Translations under genes and position numbers: made by a program
Part shown: positions 12,865 through 22,553 of the stretch, piece after piece
How the letters are laid out: each line of letters opens with the position of its first letter
Numbering within the stretch: the first letter of the stretch is position 1
Assembly: GCA_040429635.1 (NCBI GenBank)
Contig: CP158972.1
Span: 1,808,001 to 1,872,000, forward strand
DNA length: 64,000 nucleotides
DNA from: Tamlana crocina
GTDB lineage: Bacteria > Bacteroidota > Bacteroidia > Flavobacteriales > Flavobacteriaceae
Reading direction: 5' to 3'
Notes under the pieces: generated by a model
What the model saw: only the letters and a program-made list of their open reading frames with translations
What the model was told of the DNA's origin: nothing
Databases searched by the model: none

Positions 12865-13230
12865 CTAATTAAGCATATCAGGAGTAACATAGTTCCCTTT
12901 ACTCTGAAAGCTATAGCCCCAAGAACCTCCTGTTACAGTAAACTCAGATCCATTCCAGGACAATGTTATTGAAGTGGAAAATGGTGCGTAATTGGAAATT
13001 ACAGCTGCAAGTTCGTAATCACAAGAACCATAATAATACATCCCAGCTGGTGTAAAATTAATAATTTTAGCTTTGGAGTCCCCAGAGTATCCAGGTTGGT
13101 AATAGCCATTTGCCTCTGTACTTTTGCTTTGAATATATTTAGTACAGTCTGGTGCCCATTGTTCGCCAGAAACTGTTATGCGCGCATATGCATACGAACC
13201 ACTCCCATAGAGTCCTTTTCGAGTTAACAT
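12865..13230 (-). CDS. Hypothetical protein, 121 aa
   Basis: I do not recognise this protein. It is rich in Tyr, Ser and Gly, has two Cys ('PDCTKY', 'GSCDYE') and looks like a beta-rich secreted domain ('SITLSWNGSEFTVTGGSWGY'), yet from its first Met there is no signal peptide. The open frame continues upstream of that Met, without a start codon, right back to the stop of the lipoprotein gene at 13303, and both are in the same frame. It may therefore be a separate small gene, or the C-terminal part of a longer protein broken by one stop. It lies on the - strand between the IS and the lipoprotein gene. Confidence 0.5.
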   Translation of the reverse strand: MLTRKGLYGSGSYAYARITVSGEQWAPDCTKYIQSKSTEANGYYQPGYSGDSKAKIINFTPAGMYYYGSCDYELAAVISNYAPFSTSITLSWNGSEFTVTGGSWGYSFQSKGNYVTPDMLN

Positions 13231-13302
13231 GATTTCGTCATAAAAAAAAATATTAAACGTTGTTGAACAGTCTTCTGTAGCATTTTTAATGTTTGATTTT
13301 TT

Positions 13303-13965
13303 TTACATATTGGTTTCGTCAGAACTACAATTTCGTATATAATTTATTTCACTAAGATTAGATAAAATCTCATCATATATCAATTCTTTACCACTAAAAA
13401 CAGCATTGGTGAAAAATTTTTTACCATGATAGTCCCATTCTAATCGCAGCAATTGATATTGTGAATCAGGTATTTGAGCAACACGAAATTTGATTATGTC
13501 TTTTTGCCTTTTTATTTCATCTACCACTTCTGGTTTTTTCATGTTGTTGATAGTAAAAGGTTGCTTTATTACAAATTCATTTAGGGTGTTTTTATCTTTT
13601 CCAACGTAAATGGGTAAATATGTCTTTTCCGTAATAGGTGTATTTAAAATATTGTCAATTGTAGATTCATCACTACTTATTATTTCATAACCCGTCAAAA
13701 ACAAACCATAAGGGTTTATCTTTACTAGGCTTTTATCTTCCATTATCATCTGTAAAAAATCTTTTTGGGTTTTAATAACCGAATCTATTTTTTTTGTTAC
13801 AGTTTGGTTACGGTAATCTTCATAAGAAATAAGTGTTGAAAGGTCTGGAAGACTGGATTGTGTGAGTACTTTATTAGATCTAACTTTACCCGTGGTATCA
13901 TTGTTGCAACTTGAAAATAATATTAAGCTTAAAATGACTGTGGAATAAAGGCAGCAAGTTTTCAT
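13303..13965 (-). CDS. Hypothetical lipoprotein, 220 aa
   Basis: An unrecognised lipoprotein: Lys-Thr then a hydrophobic stretch and a lipobox ending in Cys20 (LFSSCNN). The remaining sequence is mixed alpha/beta, rich in Lys, Ile and Asn, without a known motif. It ends 'CSSDETNM' followed by TAA, after which the same frame stays open into the 121-aa ORF downstream. It lies downstream of the SusC/SusD group on the same strand but is separated from it by a terminator at 14134-14167, so it should have its own promoter in the 230-bp gap. No function assigned. Confidence 0.65.
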   Translation of the reverse strand: MKTCCLYSTVILSLILFSSCNNDTTGKVRSNKVLTQSSLPDLSTLISYEDYRNQTVTKKIDSVIKTQKDFLQMIMEDKSLVKINPYGLFLTGYEIISSDESTIDNILNTPITEKTYLPIYVGKDKNTLNEFVIKQPFTINNMKKPEVVDEIKRQKDIIKFRVAQIPDSQYQLLRLEWDYHGKKFFTNAVFSGKELIYDEILSNLSEINYIRNCSSDETNM

Positions 13966-14133
13966 TGTCGTAAAGTTTTTATAACAGATTTTAAATATAA
14001 AAAAATAGAAAATAAAATCCTACAAAATTTAATTAAAAATGAGTTTATTGAAATTTAGATTTATTCAGTAGTGGCAGCAAGAGTTATTTTATTTGGCATT
14101 TCGATAATCTTAAATCAGAAAAAATATTGAATA

Positions 14134-14167
14134 AAAAAATCTCGAGGGCTATTTCTCGAGATTTTTT
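14134..14167 (-). terminator. Terminator of the susCD transcript
   Basis: A 13-bp perfect stem (14134-14146 with 14155-14167) with an 8-base loop; on the - strand the stem ends in a T run. It lies 30 bp after the stop of the DUF4998 gene, the last gene of the SusC/SusD group. Confidence 0.8.
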
Positions 14168-14197
14168 ATAATATAAAAAATTAAAACAATAAACTTA

Positions 14198-15463
14198 CTA
14201 CTTGCTTAATGTAAAAGACGCAAACGTCATATATCTATTAATATTTACTGGCTCGGCATCTGGGTTGCTAGGGTCAATACCATTTGTTGCTGCAAGTCCA
14301 ATAGCTATATCCGTAAAATCTTCTGTGAGGGTAAATTCTATTGTATAGGTATTTGCTGGACCAGATATACGAGCAAAGCCAAGTGTAGATGATGCGGTTT
14401 CAACATCTTTAACATCAGGTAGGGTGTTGCCCAAGGCTACTGTTGCGTATACTTGATCGTTTACACCGTTGTAATTGTTGCCTTCTGTAACAACTTTATA
14501 AGTGTAAGTTCCTGGCGTTAATCGCATTTTTTGGTACACCTTTGCATTGACCAATTTGGGTTCGCCATAGCCACTCACTAGATTGAATATACCACCGCCA
14601 CTATTATTGTCATAAACTCCGTAACCGTTGTGGTTCAAAGCACCTTCGTTATGAATCCAATCTTTTGGAGTGCCATATCTAATTCCGCTAAATTCTGCAA
14701 CAGCAAATGGTTTTACTCCATTTTTAAAGTATGGAGGTTTAGAGATGGGAACTGAAGGTGTTATTACTTTGTAATCTGTATAAAAGGTGTCAATAGCTGT
14801 TTCTTCTGGCAAGAAGGCTGTACGGTATTTAAAGGTGTTACCGTTTGTAAATTTCTCCAGAGTGATCGATTCTGTTTCAGTGGGAACTTCAATGGTTATT
14901 AGGTCGCCATCACTATCTACATACTCCAATTCAGAGAACAAGATACCAGAAGTAAGATCAACTGGTGCAAATTCAACAAAGGCAGATTGGCTTTCTTCTT
15001 GTAAATCTTGTTTTATAAGCGGTCTGTTAATTAATGAGTTCTGGTATCTATTGCCATAAACTTTTCCTGTAATAAAAACAGGAATAGAACTGTTATTATC
15101 GTCATCGAATGTTTGTATTTCAAAATTGTAAAGGTTTTCTTCTAACCCGTCAATAATATAACTAACAGGTTTGGCTATATCTTCTTTGTTTACGGGTATA
15201 ACGGTACTTTCCTTTTTGTTAGCCCAATAAACTTTTACAGAAGTTACTTTAGGGTCTGGGCTAAGTAGTCCGTTAAGCTTAATACGGTTTTTACCGGAAA
15301 ATGTTTTTAAAGAGTCTATTTTGCCTGTGTATATTATCTCTCCATCAGAAACAAATTTCTTGTAATCATCCTCTTCTTGGTTCGAGCATGAAGAAAGGGC
15401 TAAAATGCCCGCAATAACAAAAGTTATGCGAAGTAGCTGTATTGTTTTTATAATATCAATCAT
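14198..15463 (-). CDS. DUF4998 surface lipoprotein (SusE/F position)
   Basis: A 421-aa lipoprotein (lipobox ending 'ALSSCSN'). Residues about 35-140 match the DUF4998 pattern: 'DGEIIYTGKIDSL', 'GKNRIKLNGLL', 'LYNFEIQTFDDD' and 'GKVYGNRYQ'. The C-terminal half (about 245-420) is beta-rich, with 'TPGTYTYKVV' and ends in 'YMTFASFTLSK', resembling a sugar-binding beta-sandwich. Proteins in this place after SusD are usually surface glycan-binding proteins that capture the polysaccharide for the SusC transporter. It follows the DUF4959 lipoprotein by 31 bp and is the last gene before a terminator. The ligand is unknown. Confidence 0.75.
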   Translation of the reverse strand: MIDIIKTIQLLRITFVIAGILALSSCSNQEEDDYKKFVSDGEIIYTGKIDSLKTFSGKNRIKLNGLLSPDPKVTSVKVYWANKKESTVIPVNKEDIAKPVSYIIDGLEENLYNFEIQTFDDDNNSSIPVFITGKVYGNRYQNSLINRPLIKQDLQEESQSAFVEFAPVDLTSGILFSELEYVDSDGDLITIEVPTETESITLEKFTNGNTFKYRTAFLPEETAIDTFYTDYKVITPSVPISKPPYFKNGVKPFAVAEFSGIRYGTPKDWIHNEGALNHNGYGVYDNNSGGGIFNLVSGYGEPKLVNAKVYQKMRLTPGTYTYKVVTEGNNYNGVNDQVYATVALGNTLPDVKDVETASSTLGFARISGPANTYTIEFTLTEDFTDIAIGLAATNGIDPSNPDAEPVNINRYMTFASFTLSK

Positions 15464-15494
15464 TTTTTAATTAAATTTTAATTTTCAATTTATA

Positions 15495-16706
15495 TTAACG
15501 GGTATCTCCGTATACTCTCATTTCGGCAATGGCTAAACGCCCAGAACCAGCCCAATTTTCTAAGTTGTTAATTCTAAGATACCTGTATTTGGGCGCTGTA
15601 ATAGGGATAGGCCAATTGAATCCGTCTTGGGCAAATTCTATATCCTCGTTGTTCTGTTGGGTAAGAGGTAGCCCTGATGGTTTAATTACTTCGTAGGTAC
15701 CCAACAATTCCCAACTGTCCCAACTGCCGTTGGTGTTTGGAGAGTTGGAACCCCATATCTCAAATTTTCTCATGTTAAATTGCCAATAGTAGAAAAAGCC
15801 ACTGGACGTTTGTTGTGGATAATCCCAAATTTTTACACGGCTTATTTTTACTTCTTGTCCTAGGTCAATGGTAAAGGCGTGGGGTGGTGGTGGGGCAGCG
15901 TCAGTGATATAAATTCTGGGCCAACCTCTAAAGTTATTGTCAAAAAGCCTGTCTAGACCAAACCCAAAATCGTCTGTAGGAGCATCTCCAGGTAATGGAT
16001 AACCACTGTATTGAGTTCTTGGTATTTCAGTTTCATAAATAGGCTTTATGGTTTGAAACAAGGTGTCTGAAGTGTTTAAAAACCTATCGCGAATAGTGAA
16101 TGCAAACTCGTAATCCAGAGTATCTAACCCTCTTATGGTTCTAAAAATTTCATTTGTAGAGGTGTAAATGCTATTGCCATTGGTAACCCAATCGCCGTTA
16201 TCGTCTTTTTCCATCACTAATATGGCTATGTCTGTACGGTCTGGGTTGTCTGCTTCTACAAATAGCCCTCCAAAATCAGGCCCTACCTCGAGGCTTCTAA
16301 AAATATCAAATAAGGGAGATTCTTTTGGGTTTATTGTTACCACAACTGGATCGGACTCAACTTCGTTTCTGCTAACTGAATACAGAGTTATGTCTCTGGG
16401 ACCAGCTTCGGCAAATCCATCAATGACCAAAGATTTTTTGTAGTATGAAGATTTCACCTCCATATCGGTTCCATTATCAAGTTTGTAAATGGCTTTAACA
16501 TACAATAAGTTATCATCATCTGGTAAAGCGTAATTGATTTCTGATTTTCCTGATAGATTTGTAACCGTTATGTTGGTTACCTGGCCAGGTACAGAGTTGT
16601 CATTACTTAAAGGGGAGTGTTCGTTTTGATCGTCACTACAAGACATTTGCATGGCAAGGCAAACTATAGCTAAGCAGTATTTTAAGATAATATTTTTCAT
16701 ATTCAT
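15495..16706 (-). CDS. DUF4959/DUF5126/DUF5000 surface lipoprotein
   Basis: A 403-aa lipoprotein (lipobox ending 'AMQMSCSD'). Three parts are visible: an N-terminal DUF4959-like Ig domain ('PGQVTNITVTNLSGKSEI'), a middle DUF5126-like part and a C-terminal DUF5000/discoidin fold from about 235 on, with 'FTIDLGQEVKISRVKIWDY' and the closing 'IAEMRVYGDTR'. This architecture is known from Bacteroidota polysaccharide loci, just after SusD, as a surface glycan-binding protein. The spacing to SusD is 14 bp, which indicates one operon susC-susD-this gene-DUF4998. The discoidin domain probably binds galactose-type sugar, which is inference from the fold. Confidence 0.82.
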   Translation of the reverse strand: MNMKNIILKYCLAIVCLAMQMSCSDDQNEHSPLSNDNSVPGQVTNITVTNLSGKSEINYALPDDDNLLYVKAIYKLDNGTDMEVKSSYYKKSLVIDGFAEAGPRDITLYSVSRNEVESDPVVVTINPKESPLFDIFRSLEVGPDFGGLFVEADNPDRTDIAILVMEKDDNGDWVTNGNSIYTSTNEIFRTIRGLDTLDYEFAFTIRDRFLNTSDTLFQTIKPIYETEIPRTQYSGYPLPGDAPTDDFGFGLDRLFDNNFRGWPRIYITDAAPPPPHAFTIDLGQEVKISRVKIWDYPQQTSSGFFYYWQFNMRKFEIWGSNSPNTNGSWDSWELLGTYEVIKPSGLPLTQQNNEDIEFAQDGFNWPIPITAPKYRYLRINNLENWAGSGRLAIAEMRVYGDTR

Positions 16707-16720
16707 TATTTTTTATGGTT

Positions 16721-18649
16721 TTACCAACCAGGATTTTGAACGAGATTTGGATTTTGTAAAAGTGTGTTTTCTGAAAGCGGCCATAGGTAATCTCGGGGTG
16801 CTACAAACTTTTGAAGCTCTAAAGTTCTTATTTGGTAATATTCTTCTTGTGTAACGCCTAAATAGTTCCAACCTGTAATGTCTTTGTTTAACTCTTCAGA
16901 TGCTTTTTTCCATCTTCTTAAATCCCAAAAACGTTGGCCTTCAAAGGCTAGTTCGATTAAACGTTCTTGATGAAGTATTTCCCTCATGCCTTCTTTAGTG
17001 GTATATTTTGATGGGTTTACAGAAAAATTAGTCCAGGATTCTGCAATACCTTCAAGACCTGCTCTTTGTCTAACTCTGTTGGCATACTCAAGAACATTGG
17101 CCGTTGGACCTTCAGTTTCGTTTAATGCTTCTGCGTACAATAGGTAGAGGTCTGCCAATCTTATTTCTGGCCAAGCGTAAGACCTGTAAGGCTCTCCTGT
17201 TGAATTTGTCATGCGCCAATCTACTAGTTTTTTAATATAGTATCCAGAAACATTGTAAAGCACCCCTGCGTTGCTACCGGCATAGTCATTATATTTAGCT
17301 CGTATAACCCAAGTGTTTTCATCGGATTTGGATGGGCTGTCTCGTTTATAAAAAGTACTGCCATCAAACCCTAAATTAGCATAAAATCGTGGTTCTCTGT
17401 CAAAATTTATTCGTGCTGTTTGGAAGCCTTCTTCTATGTTATAACTCTCCTCTGTTGTGGCAAGCCTTAATTCTGTTTCGTTAGTGAAGTTCAATGTTTT
17501 GTCTTCATTAATAGGAACGCCATTTTTAGTATAAAATAGTTTGGCTATTTTTAGTGGTGGCGACAAAATCTTTTGTGCAAGTGTATGGTTATATTCTGCA
17601 CTTACTGGAACCATACAGTAATATTGCAGGTTTGTTGTTCTGCTGTTAGGATTAGACCATACAATTTCTGGGTTCCACCGTTCTGTAATGGCTTGCCTAA
17701 TACTGAGTTTGGTGAGGGTGGTTTCAGATAGGTCAAACTGGTTTTGTTCAAAATAGAACAAGCTATTGCCACTTGCCTCGGCTGATTGAATGGCCGCTAG
17801 GGCAGCATCGGCCGCTTTACGCCATTTTTGTGGGTCGTAAGTGGTATTCATTAATGCTGTACCTTGGCTATCAACAAAACCAACGTAGTCTGGATTTCCA
17901 TTAAATAATGGGCTTGCTGCCATAGTAAGGAGTTTTGCCTTAATGCCCAGCGCGATGGGTTTTGTTATGCGTCCTAACTCATTGGTTATGTCTTCTATAG
18001 ATTCTGGTAGCTTTTCGGCTGATTGGTCTAATAAATCTGAAATATATGAAACACAGTCATCAAAAGGCGCTCGATATACGTTTATCTCATCGGTTGATGC
18101 TTCAATTGGTATATTTTTATCGATTATAGGAATAGGGCCATACATCCTGAGTAGATAATAGTGGTAATATGCCTTTAAAAATTCGACCTCTCCAATCCAC
18201 CTTGTTCTTTCTAATTCGTCTAGATCTCTGGCATTGTTCCTGTCGGTCATTTTTTCTATAAAAATGTTACAATGTCGAATACCATCAAAAATGTCAAAGT
18301 TGTTGCCAGGGCCAGCACCATAAGAGTTACCGTCCCAAACATTCACTAATGGGTTACCGGCACGTTGGTTGCCTTTTGCAATTTCAAAATTTGAAACATC
18401 GTCTAAAGTGATGTCATTCTTCCAAATTTCGTCTCCAGCGAGCATGGCTATATTAAACCGCACATCGCCGTTTTTAGGTAAATAAGAATAGCAAGTGAAT
18501 AAATATTTTTCAGCTTCGTTTCGTAGGGTGAAAGCATTGTCTATTGTAGGTGCGCTATCTGGAACAACATCTAAGTGGCTCTCACATGATTGAAAGCTGA
18601 TGATTGATGCTAACAAAATAGCCAGTGTTTTAATTTTATTTAAAAACAT
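16721..18649 (-). CDS. SusD/RagB family nutrient-binding lipoprotein
   Basis: A 642-aa SusD-family outer-membrane lipoprotein (lipobox ending 'SFQSCES', Cys22). The N-terminal SusD-like helical domain with TPR-type helices contains 'RWIGEVEFLKAYYHYYLLRMYG', here shown only as the stretch 'FLKAYYHYYLL', a hallmark of the family. The C-terminal RagB/SusD domain has 'EIRLADLYLLYAEALNE' type sequence and 'ERLIELAFEGQRFWDLRRW'-like helices. It forms the lid of the SusC transporter and binds oligosaccharides at the surface. It lies 29 bp after susC. Length is at the upper end of normal. Confidence 0.96.
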   Translation of the reverse strand: MFLNKIKTLAILLASIISFQSCESHLDVVPDSAPTIDNAFTLRNEAEKYLFTCYSYLPKNGDVRFNIAMLAGDEIWKNDITLDDVSNFEIAKGNQRAGNPLVNVWDGNSYGAGPGNNFDIFDGIRHCNIFIEKMTDRNNARDLDELERTRWIGEVEFLKAYYHYYLLRMYGPIPIIDKNIPIEASTDEINVYRAPFDDCVSYISDLLDQSAEKLPESIEDITNELGRITKPIALGIKAKLLTMAASPLFNGNPDYVGFVDSQGTALMNTTYDPQKWRKAADAALAAIQSAEASGNSLFYFEQNQFDLSETTLTKLSIRQAITERWNPEIVWSNPNSRTTNLQYYCMVPVSAEYNHTLAQKILSPPLKIAKLFYTKNGVPINEDKTLNFTNETELRLATTEESYNIEEGFQTARINFDREPRFYANLGFDGSTFYKRDSPSKSDENTWVIRAKYNDYAGSNAGVLYNVSGYYIKKLVDWRMTNSTGEPYRSYAWPEIRLADLYLLYAEALNETEGPTANVLEYANRVRQRAGLEGIAESWTNFSVNPSKYTTKEGMREILHQERLIELAFEGQRFWDLRRWKKASEELNKDITGWNYLGVTQEEYYQIRTLELQKFVAPRDYLWPLSENTLLQNPNLVQNPGW

Positions 18650-18678
18650 ATTATGTGATTTTTTTAAATTAAATTTAA

Positions 18679-21600
18679 TTAAAGTCTTGCAGTTAAACCT
18701 ATGTTATAAACAGATTGTATAGGGTAACCCAGTCCATTTGCTCCTTGTTCAGGATCCCATAAGTCAAAAGAGCTCCATACGGCAACATTTATAGCGCTAG
18801 CATAAACTCTTAGGTTTTCAAGACCTATTTTGTTGGCGATGGATTTTGGTGCATTATAACCAAACTCAATGTTCTTTAGTCTAAGAAAAGCACCATTGCG
18901 CATCCACCATGTTGAAGGTTGGTTGTTGTTTACCTCTTGTTGGGTGCTGAGTCGGGGCCAAAAAGCATAAACGTTCCGGTTACTCTCAGACCAATGGTCA
19001 TCGGCAATTGCTTTAAGTAATCCACTTTCAGAACTACCATTTATAAAAAATGGTTGTATTAAGTTAGGTCTTATAAAAAAGCTAGACCTAGCGGAGCCTT
19101 GAAAAAACAAGCTAAAATCAAAATCTTTATAGCCAATTGTTCCACCAAAACCGTAGATAAGTTCTGGGGTTGTAGGAAGTCCTATTGGTACGCGGTCTGC
19201 ATTAGTAATGGCACCATCACCATTAACATCTCTATATTTTATGTCGCCTCCTCTCACATCACCAAATTGTGTTGGTGAGTTTGCTACTTCTTCGTCATCT
19301 ACAAATAATCTTTCAGCAATTAGTCCATAGCCCTGAGCGATGGAGTTGCCTTTTCTTTTTAGGTACGAAAGTTCGTTAGGATAGTCTATTTCTGCAAATT
19401 CTAAAATTTCGCTTGTAGAATAGGTCATGTTGGCTCTAAGGCTAGTCCACCAGCTACTAGAAAGCTGTTCATTGTAATCCATAGAGAGTTCAAAACCTTT
19501 ACTTTCTACTTCGCCAAAGTTTGTTGAAGGCGTTACCTGTAGTCCTAAGGTTGATCCAACATCGCTTCTTTCTTGAAGAATATTAAACCTGTGTTGTTTA
19601 AAATAATCGGCCGAAATGGTTAGGGATTTAAACAATCCTACATCCAAACCAATATTGGTTTGTTTGGATTTTTCCCATGTTATGTTAGGGTTTGAGTATC
19701 GACTTGTTGAAACCCCAGGCCTACTAAAGCCAAATTCCTCACCAAAGGAAGCTCCATAGGTGCCATCGTTCAGGTTAACGTTTGATAGGTAGAAGAACCT
19801 ATCTTCCTGTCTGCCTATTTCATCATTTCCAATCTCTCCAAAGGTAAATCTCAGTTTTAAATCATTAACAACATTTTTTAAAGGTTGAAAATAGTCTTCG
19901 TTGGAAATCCTGTAAGCAAAACCTATTGAGGGAAAATATCCGTACCTTTTGCCAGCAGAAAAACGCTCCGAACCATTGTAACCAAAATTAAACTCAAATA
20001 GATATCGATTGTCATAACCGTAGGTAAACCTGCCTGATAGACCATGGTTTCGGCTAGGTAAAGATGCTTGTAACGACCCTGCGTTGCCGGTTTGGTAACT
20101 TGATATTAAATTTATCAACATACCAGAAACAGAGTGCACATCATTAAAAGTACGGTTATAATTAATAGCAGTTTCAAGATAAATTCTAGAATCTAAGTTT
20201 TTGTTACCGGGATTGTAATCTAAAAATTCAGTGCCCGTAGTTCCAATTGATCCCTCGCTGCCATCGTTTAAAACGTTGAGGATTATTTCTCCATTCTCTG
20301 GATTTCTACGGGATGAATAATAGAAGGGATTATAACTTCTTGTGACATCAAAAAAGGAAAACCTTCTAATATACCCCATGGCTCTTGCGCTCAGACCTTC
20401 AGTCCAAAAGCCTAAATCTTGTTTTAATTCTAACTGTACTTGTAAAGTAGAATTTTTATAGACTTGATATCCCCTTACCATTTCGGCATAAGGGTTTTGG
20501 GCTAAAACACCACTCCCCGGACGAGTTTCTGCACCCCCAAACATGGGGTGGGTAGTAAATGGAGATAGACTTTCTGGGTATACATTTGGAAATAATACCG
20601 GGTTGGAGTATAGCGCTGAGTTAAATATTCTTTGCCCTCCGCCTATAGGACCTGTATAATCGTCAAATTGGCCATATAGCCTTACAATTCCTTCTGTGGT
20701 TGGTGTTAACTGTAGGTTTATGTTACTTCTTAATGAGTAATTGTATAATTTAATATTATTATTAAAATCGTTTAGCCCGTTTACGTTTAATAAACCATTA
20801 TCTACATTAAATGTTCCTGCTACATAGTACTGAGCTTTTTCAGCTCCACCACTGGCACTTAGGTTAAAAGCTTGATTCCAAGTGTAATCCTTTATTAATT
20901 GGTCTATCCAATTGTTGTTAGGATAGAGTAGTGGGTTAGCGCCAGCAGCAGTTCGTTCTATTTTGTTTTGCGAATATGGTAACGGCGCCAATGGGTCTCG
21001 TGTTAAAGTAGCTTCATTGGCAAGCTTCATGTAGGTGATGTTATCTGCAATCTTAAAATTATCGGTGTTGGAAGAAAATCTGTTTTCAACTCTGAAATCA
21101 AACTTAACTTTACCAGCTTTACCACTTTTAGTAGAAATAAGTACTACACCGTTAGCACCACGAGCACCATAAATTGATGCTGCTGCAGCATCTTTTAGTA
21201 CAGAAAATGATTCTATATCATCGGGTTGTAGTCTGGCCATATCAGTGGGTGAAGATTCAATGCCATCAATTAGGATTAATGGATTGCGTTTACCAGCACC
21301 GAAAGACCCCAACCCACGAATAAAGAAATCTGAATTGTTGGCACCAGGTTCACCACTTCTTTGGAATGCAATCATACCAGCCACACGGCCAGCCATCATT
21401 GTAGTAAGGTTGCTTGTTGGTGCTCTGAGTTCGCCAGGTGATATACTGGTGATTGAACTTACTAAGCTTTCTTTCTTTTGTTTGCCAAAGCCTACTAGAA
21501 CGACTTCATCTAGTTCAGAAAGGTCTTCTAAAAGAATGGCGTTAATGGTTGTTTCGTTTTTTACAGCAATTTCTTTTGTTTGGTAGCCTACAAATGAAAA

Positions 21601-21816
21601 CACTAGAATGGCTTCATTGTCTGTTACTTTAATTTCGTAATTGCCGTCAAAATCTGCAGCAACCCCATTAGTGGTGCCTTTTTCGAGAACGTTAACGCCA
21701 AGTAAAGGAGTCCCGTTATTGTCTTTAACGGAGCCCTTGACTATAATTTGCGAAAAAACAGTCTGGCAGAACAAAATTAGTAGAATAGGTAAATGTTTTT
21801 TTTTCATATTTTTCAA
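18679..21816 (-). CDS. SusC/RagA family TonB-dependent outer-membrane transporter
   Basis: A 1045-aa TonB-linked outer-membrane protein. After a signal peptide (cut near 'VFSQ', about residue 22) comes a carboxypeptidase-D-like regulatory domain ('VKGSVKDNNGTPLLGVNV', about 26-100), the TonB box region 'DEVVLVGFG', a plug domain with 'GLGSFGAGKRNPLILIDGI' and 'YGARGANGVVLIS', and a 22-strand barrel ending in 'YNIGLTARL'. No STN domain is present, so it is not a sigma/anti-sigma signalling type. It imports oligosaccharides with SusD. First gene of a four-gene operon; an in-frame Met three codons downstream is an alternative start. Confidence 0.97.
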   Translation of the reverse strand: MKNMKKKHLPILLILFCQTVFSQIIVKGSVKDNNGTPLLGVNVLEKGTTNGVAADFDGNYEIKVTDNEAILVFSFVGYQTKEIAVKNETTINAILLEDLSELDEVVLVGFGKQKKESLVSSITSISPGELRAPTSNLTTMMAGRVAGMIAFQRSGEPGANNSDFFIRGLGSFGAGKRNPLILIDGIESSPTDMARLQPDDIESFSVLKDAAAASIYGARGANGVVLISTKSGKAGKVKFDFRVENRFSSNTDNFKIADNITYMKLANEATLTRDPLAPLPYSQNKIERTAAGANPLLYPNNNWIDQLIKDYTWNQAFNLSASGGAEKAQYYVAGTFNVDNGLLNVNGLNDFNNNIKLYNYSLRSNINLQLTPTTEGIVRLYGQFDDYTGPIGGGQRIFNSALYSNPVLFPNVYPESLSPFTTHPMFGGAETRPGSGVLAQNPYAEMVRGYQVYKNSTLQVQLELKQDLGFWTEGLSARAMGYIRRFSFFDVTRSYNPFYYSSRRNPENGEIILNVLNDGSEGSIGTTGTEFLDYNPGNKNLDSRIYLETAINYNRTFNDVHSVSGMLINLISSYQTGNAGSLQASLPSRNHGLSGRFTYGYDNRYLFEFNFGYNGSERFSAGKRYGYFPSIGFAYRISNEDYFQPLKNVVNDLKLRFTFGEIGNDEIGRQEDRFFYLSNVNLNDGTYGASFGEEFGFSRPGVSTSRYSNPNITWEKSKQTNIGLDVGLFKSLTISADYFKQHRFNILQERSDVGSTLGLQVTPSTNFGEVESKGFELSMDYNEQLSSSWWTSLRANMTYSTSEILEFAEIDYPNELSYLKRKGNSIAQGYGLIAERLFVDDEEVANSPTQFGDVRGGDIKYRDVNGDGAITNADRVPIGLPTTPELIYGFGGTIGYKDFDFSLFFQGSARSSFFIRPNLIQPFFINGSSESGLLKAIADDHWSESNRNVYAFWPRLSTQQEVNNNQPSTWWMRNGAFLRLKNIEFGYNAPKSIANKIGLENLRVYASAINVAVWSSFDLWDPEQGANGLGYPIQSVYNIGLTARL

Positions 21817-21977
21817 TTAGGTCGGTTAGTTAATCCTCTGTTGAAAACCTAATAAGATGGCCTTTCGGTTAGAGGTTTTGAGTATTTATTGCTATTGTGG
21901 CAACTAAATTAAGATTAACTATATGTTAAAAAATGGATAAAAAAATGAGATATATGGATAATAATATTAATTATTTG

Positions 21978-22553
21978 TTAAAGTAGTTTTAATTTTGAAC
22001 TACTTAGTTTTTTCATTCTTTTTGGACCCATCCATAGCCAAAAACCTGTTATAGTGAAAAGGATTAATGCGCCACCCATAGAGGTTGTGTAAATTAGTTT
22101 TATGATTTCTACTCTTGTTTTGAATAAATCGTCAAGGATAGAGCCATCATGAATGTCTTCCAGCCAATCTGAATGTCTTTTGTTTATCGCCAATACTTTG
22201 GCTGTTGTGCAATCCATTTGTAGCTCCCAATATTCATTTTTGAATATAAACTTAGCAATACCCTGTTCTGGACGTATATCAATCCTACTTATTTCTGTAA
22301 TACTCTTGCCTTTCGATTTTATAGATTCAAGGGCTTTACTTTGTAGGTTTGATAAGGGAAGCCAGTCATTAGGATTGTTTGAAACCCCAATTTCGGTTCG
22401 AGGAAGTATTAGGCCTTTACTGTGCTTTTTCCAGCCCAGTACCAGTCCAGAAATAGATAGTATGAAAAAAAGAGCGAATAAGTAAATGCCAGTGATTCTA
22501 TGGGCTTTTCTAAAAAAGCGGATTACTTTAGCTTGCTTGGCTCTTTTGTTCAT
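21978..22553 (-). CDS. PepSY-associated transmembrane protein
   Basis: A 191-aa protein with an N-terminal membrane helix ('HRITGIYLFALFFILSISGL'), a periplasmic PepSY-like part (about 45-140, 'EISRIDIRPEQGIAKFIF') and a second membrane helix near the C-terminus ('GGALILFTITGFWLWMG'). The two-helix form 'HRxxG...GLxLGWKK' is typical of small PepSY-TM proteins found with iron or reductase systems. Its start codon overlaps the stop of the S15 hydrolase gene by one base (TAATG), so the two are translationally coupled. Its job in this polysaccharide locus is unclear; iron-siderophore reduction or membrane anchoring are both possible. Confidence 0.75.
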   Translation of the reverse strand: MNKRAKQAKVIRFFRKAHRITGIYLFALFFILSISGLVLGWKKHSKGLILPRTEIGVSNNPNDWLPLSNLQSKALESIKSKGKSITEISRIDIRPEQGIAKFIFKNEYWELQMDCTTAKVLAINKRHSDWLEDIHDGSILDDLFKTRVEIIKLIYTTSMGGALILFTITGFWLWMGPKRMKKLSSSKLKLL

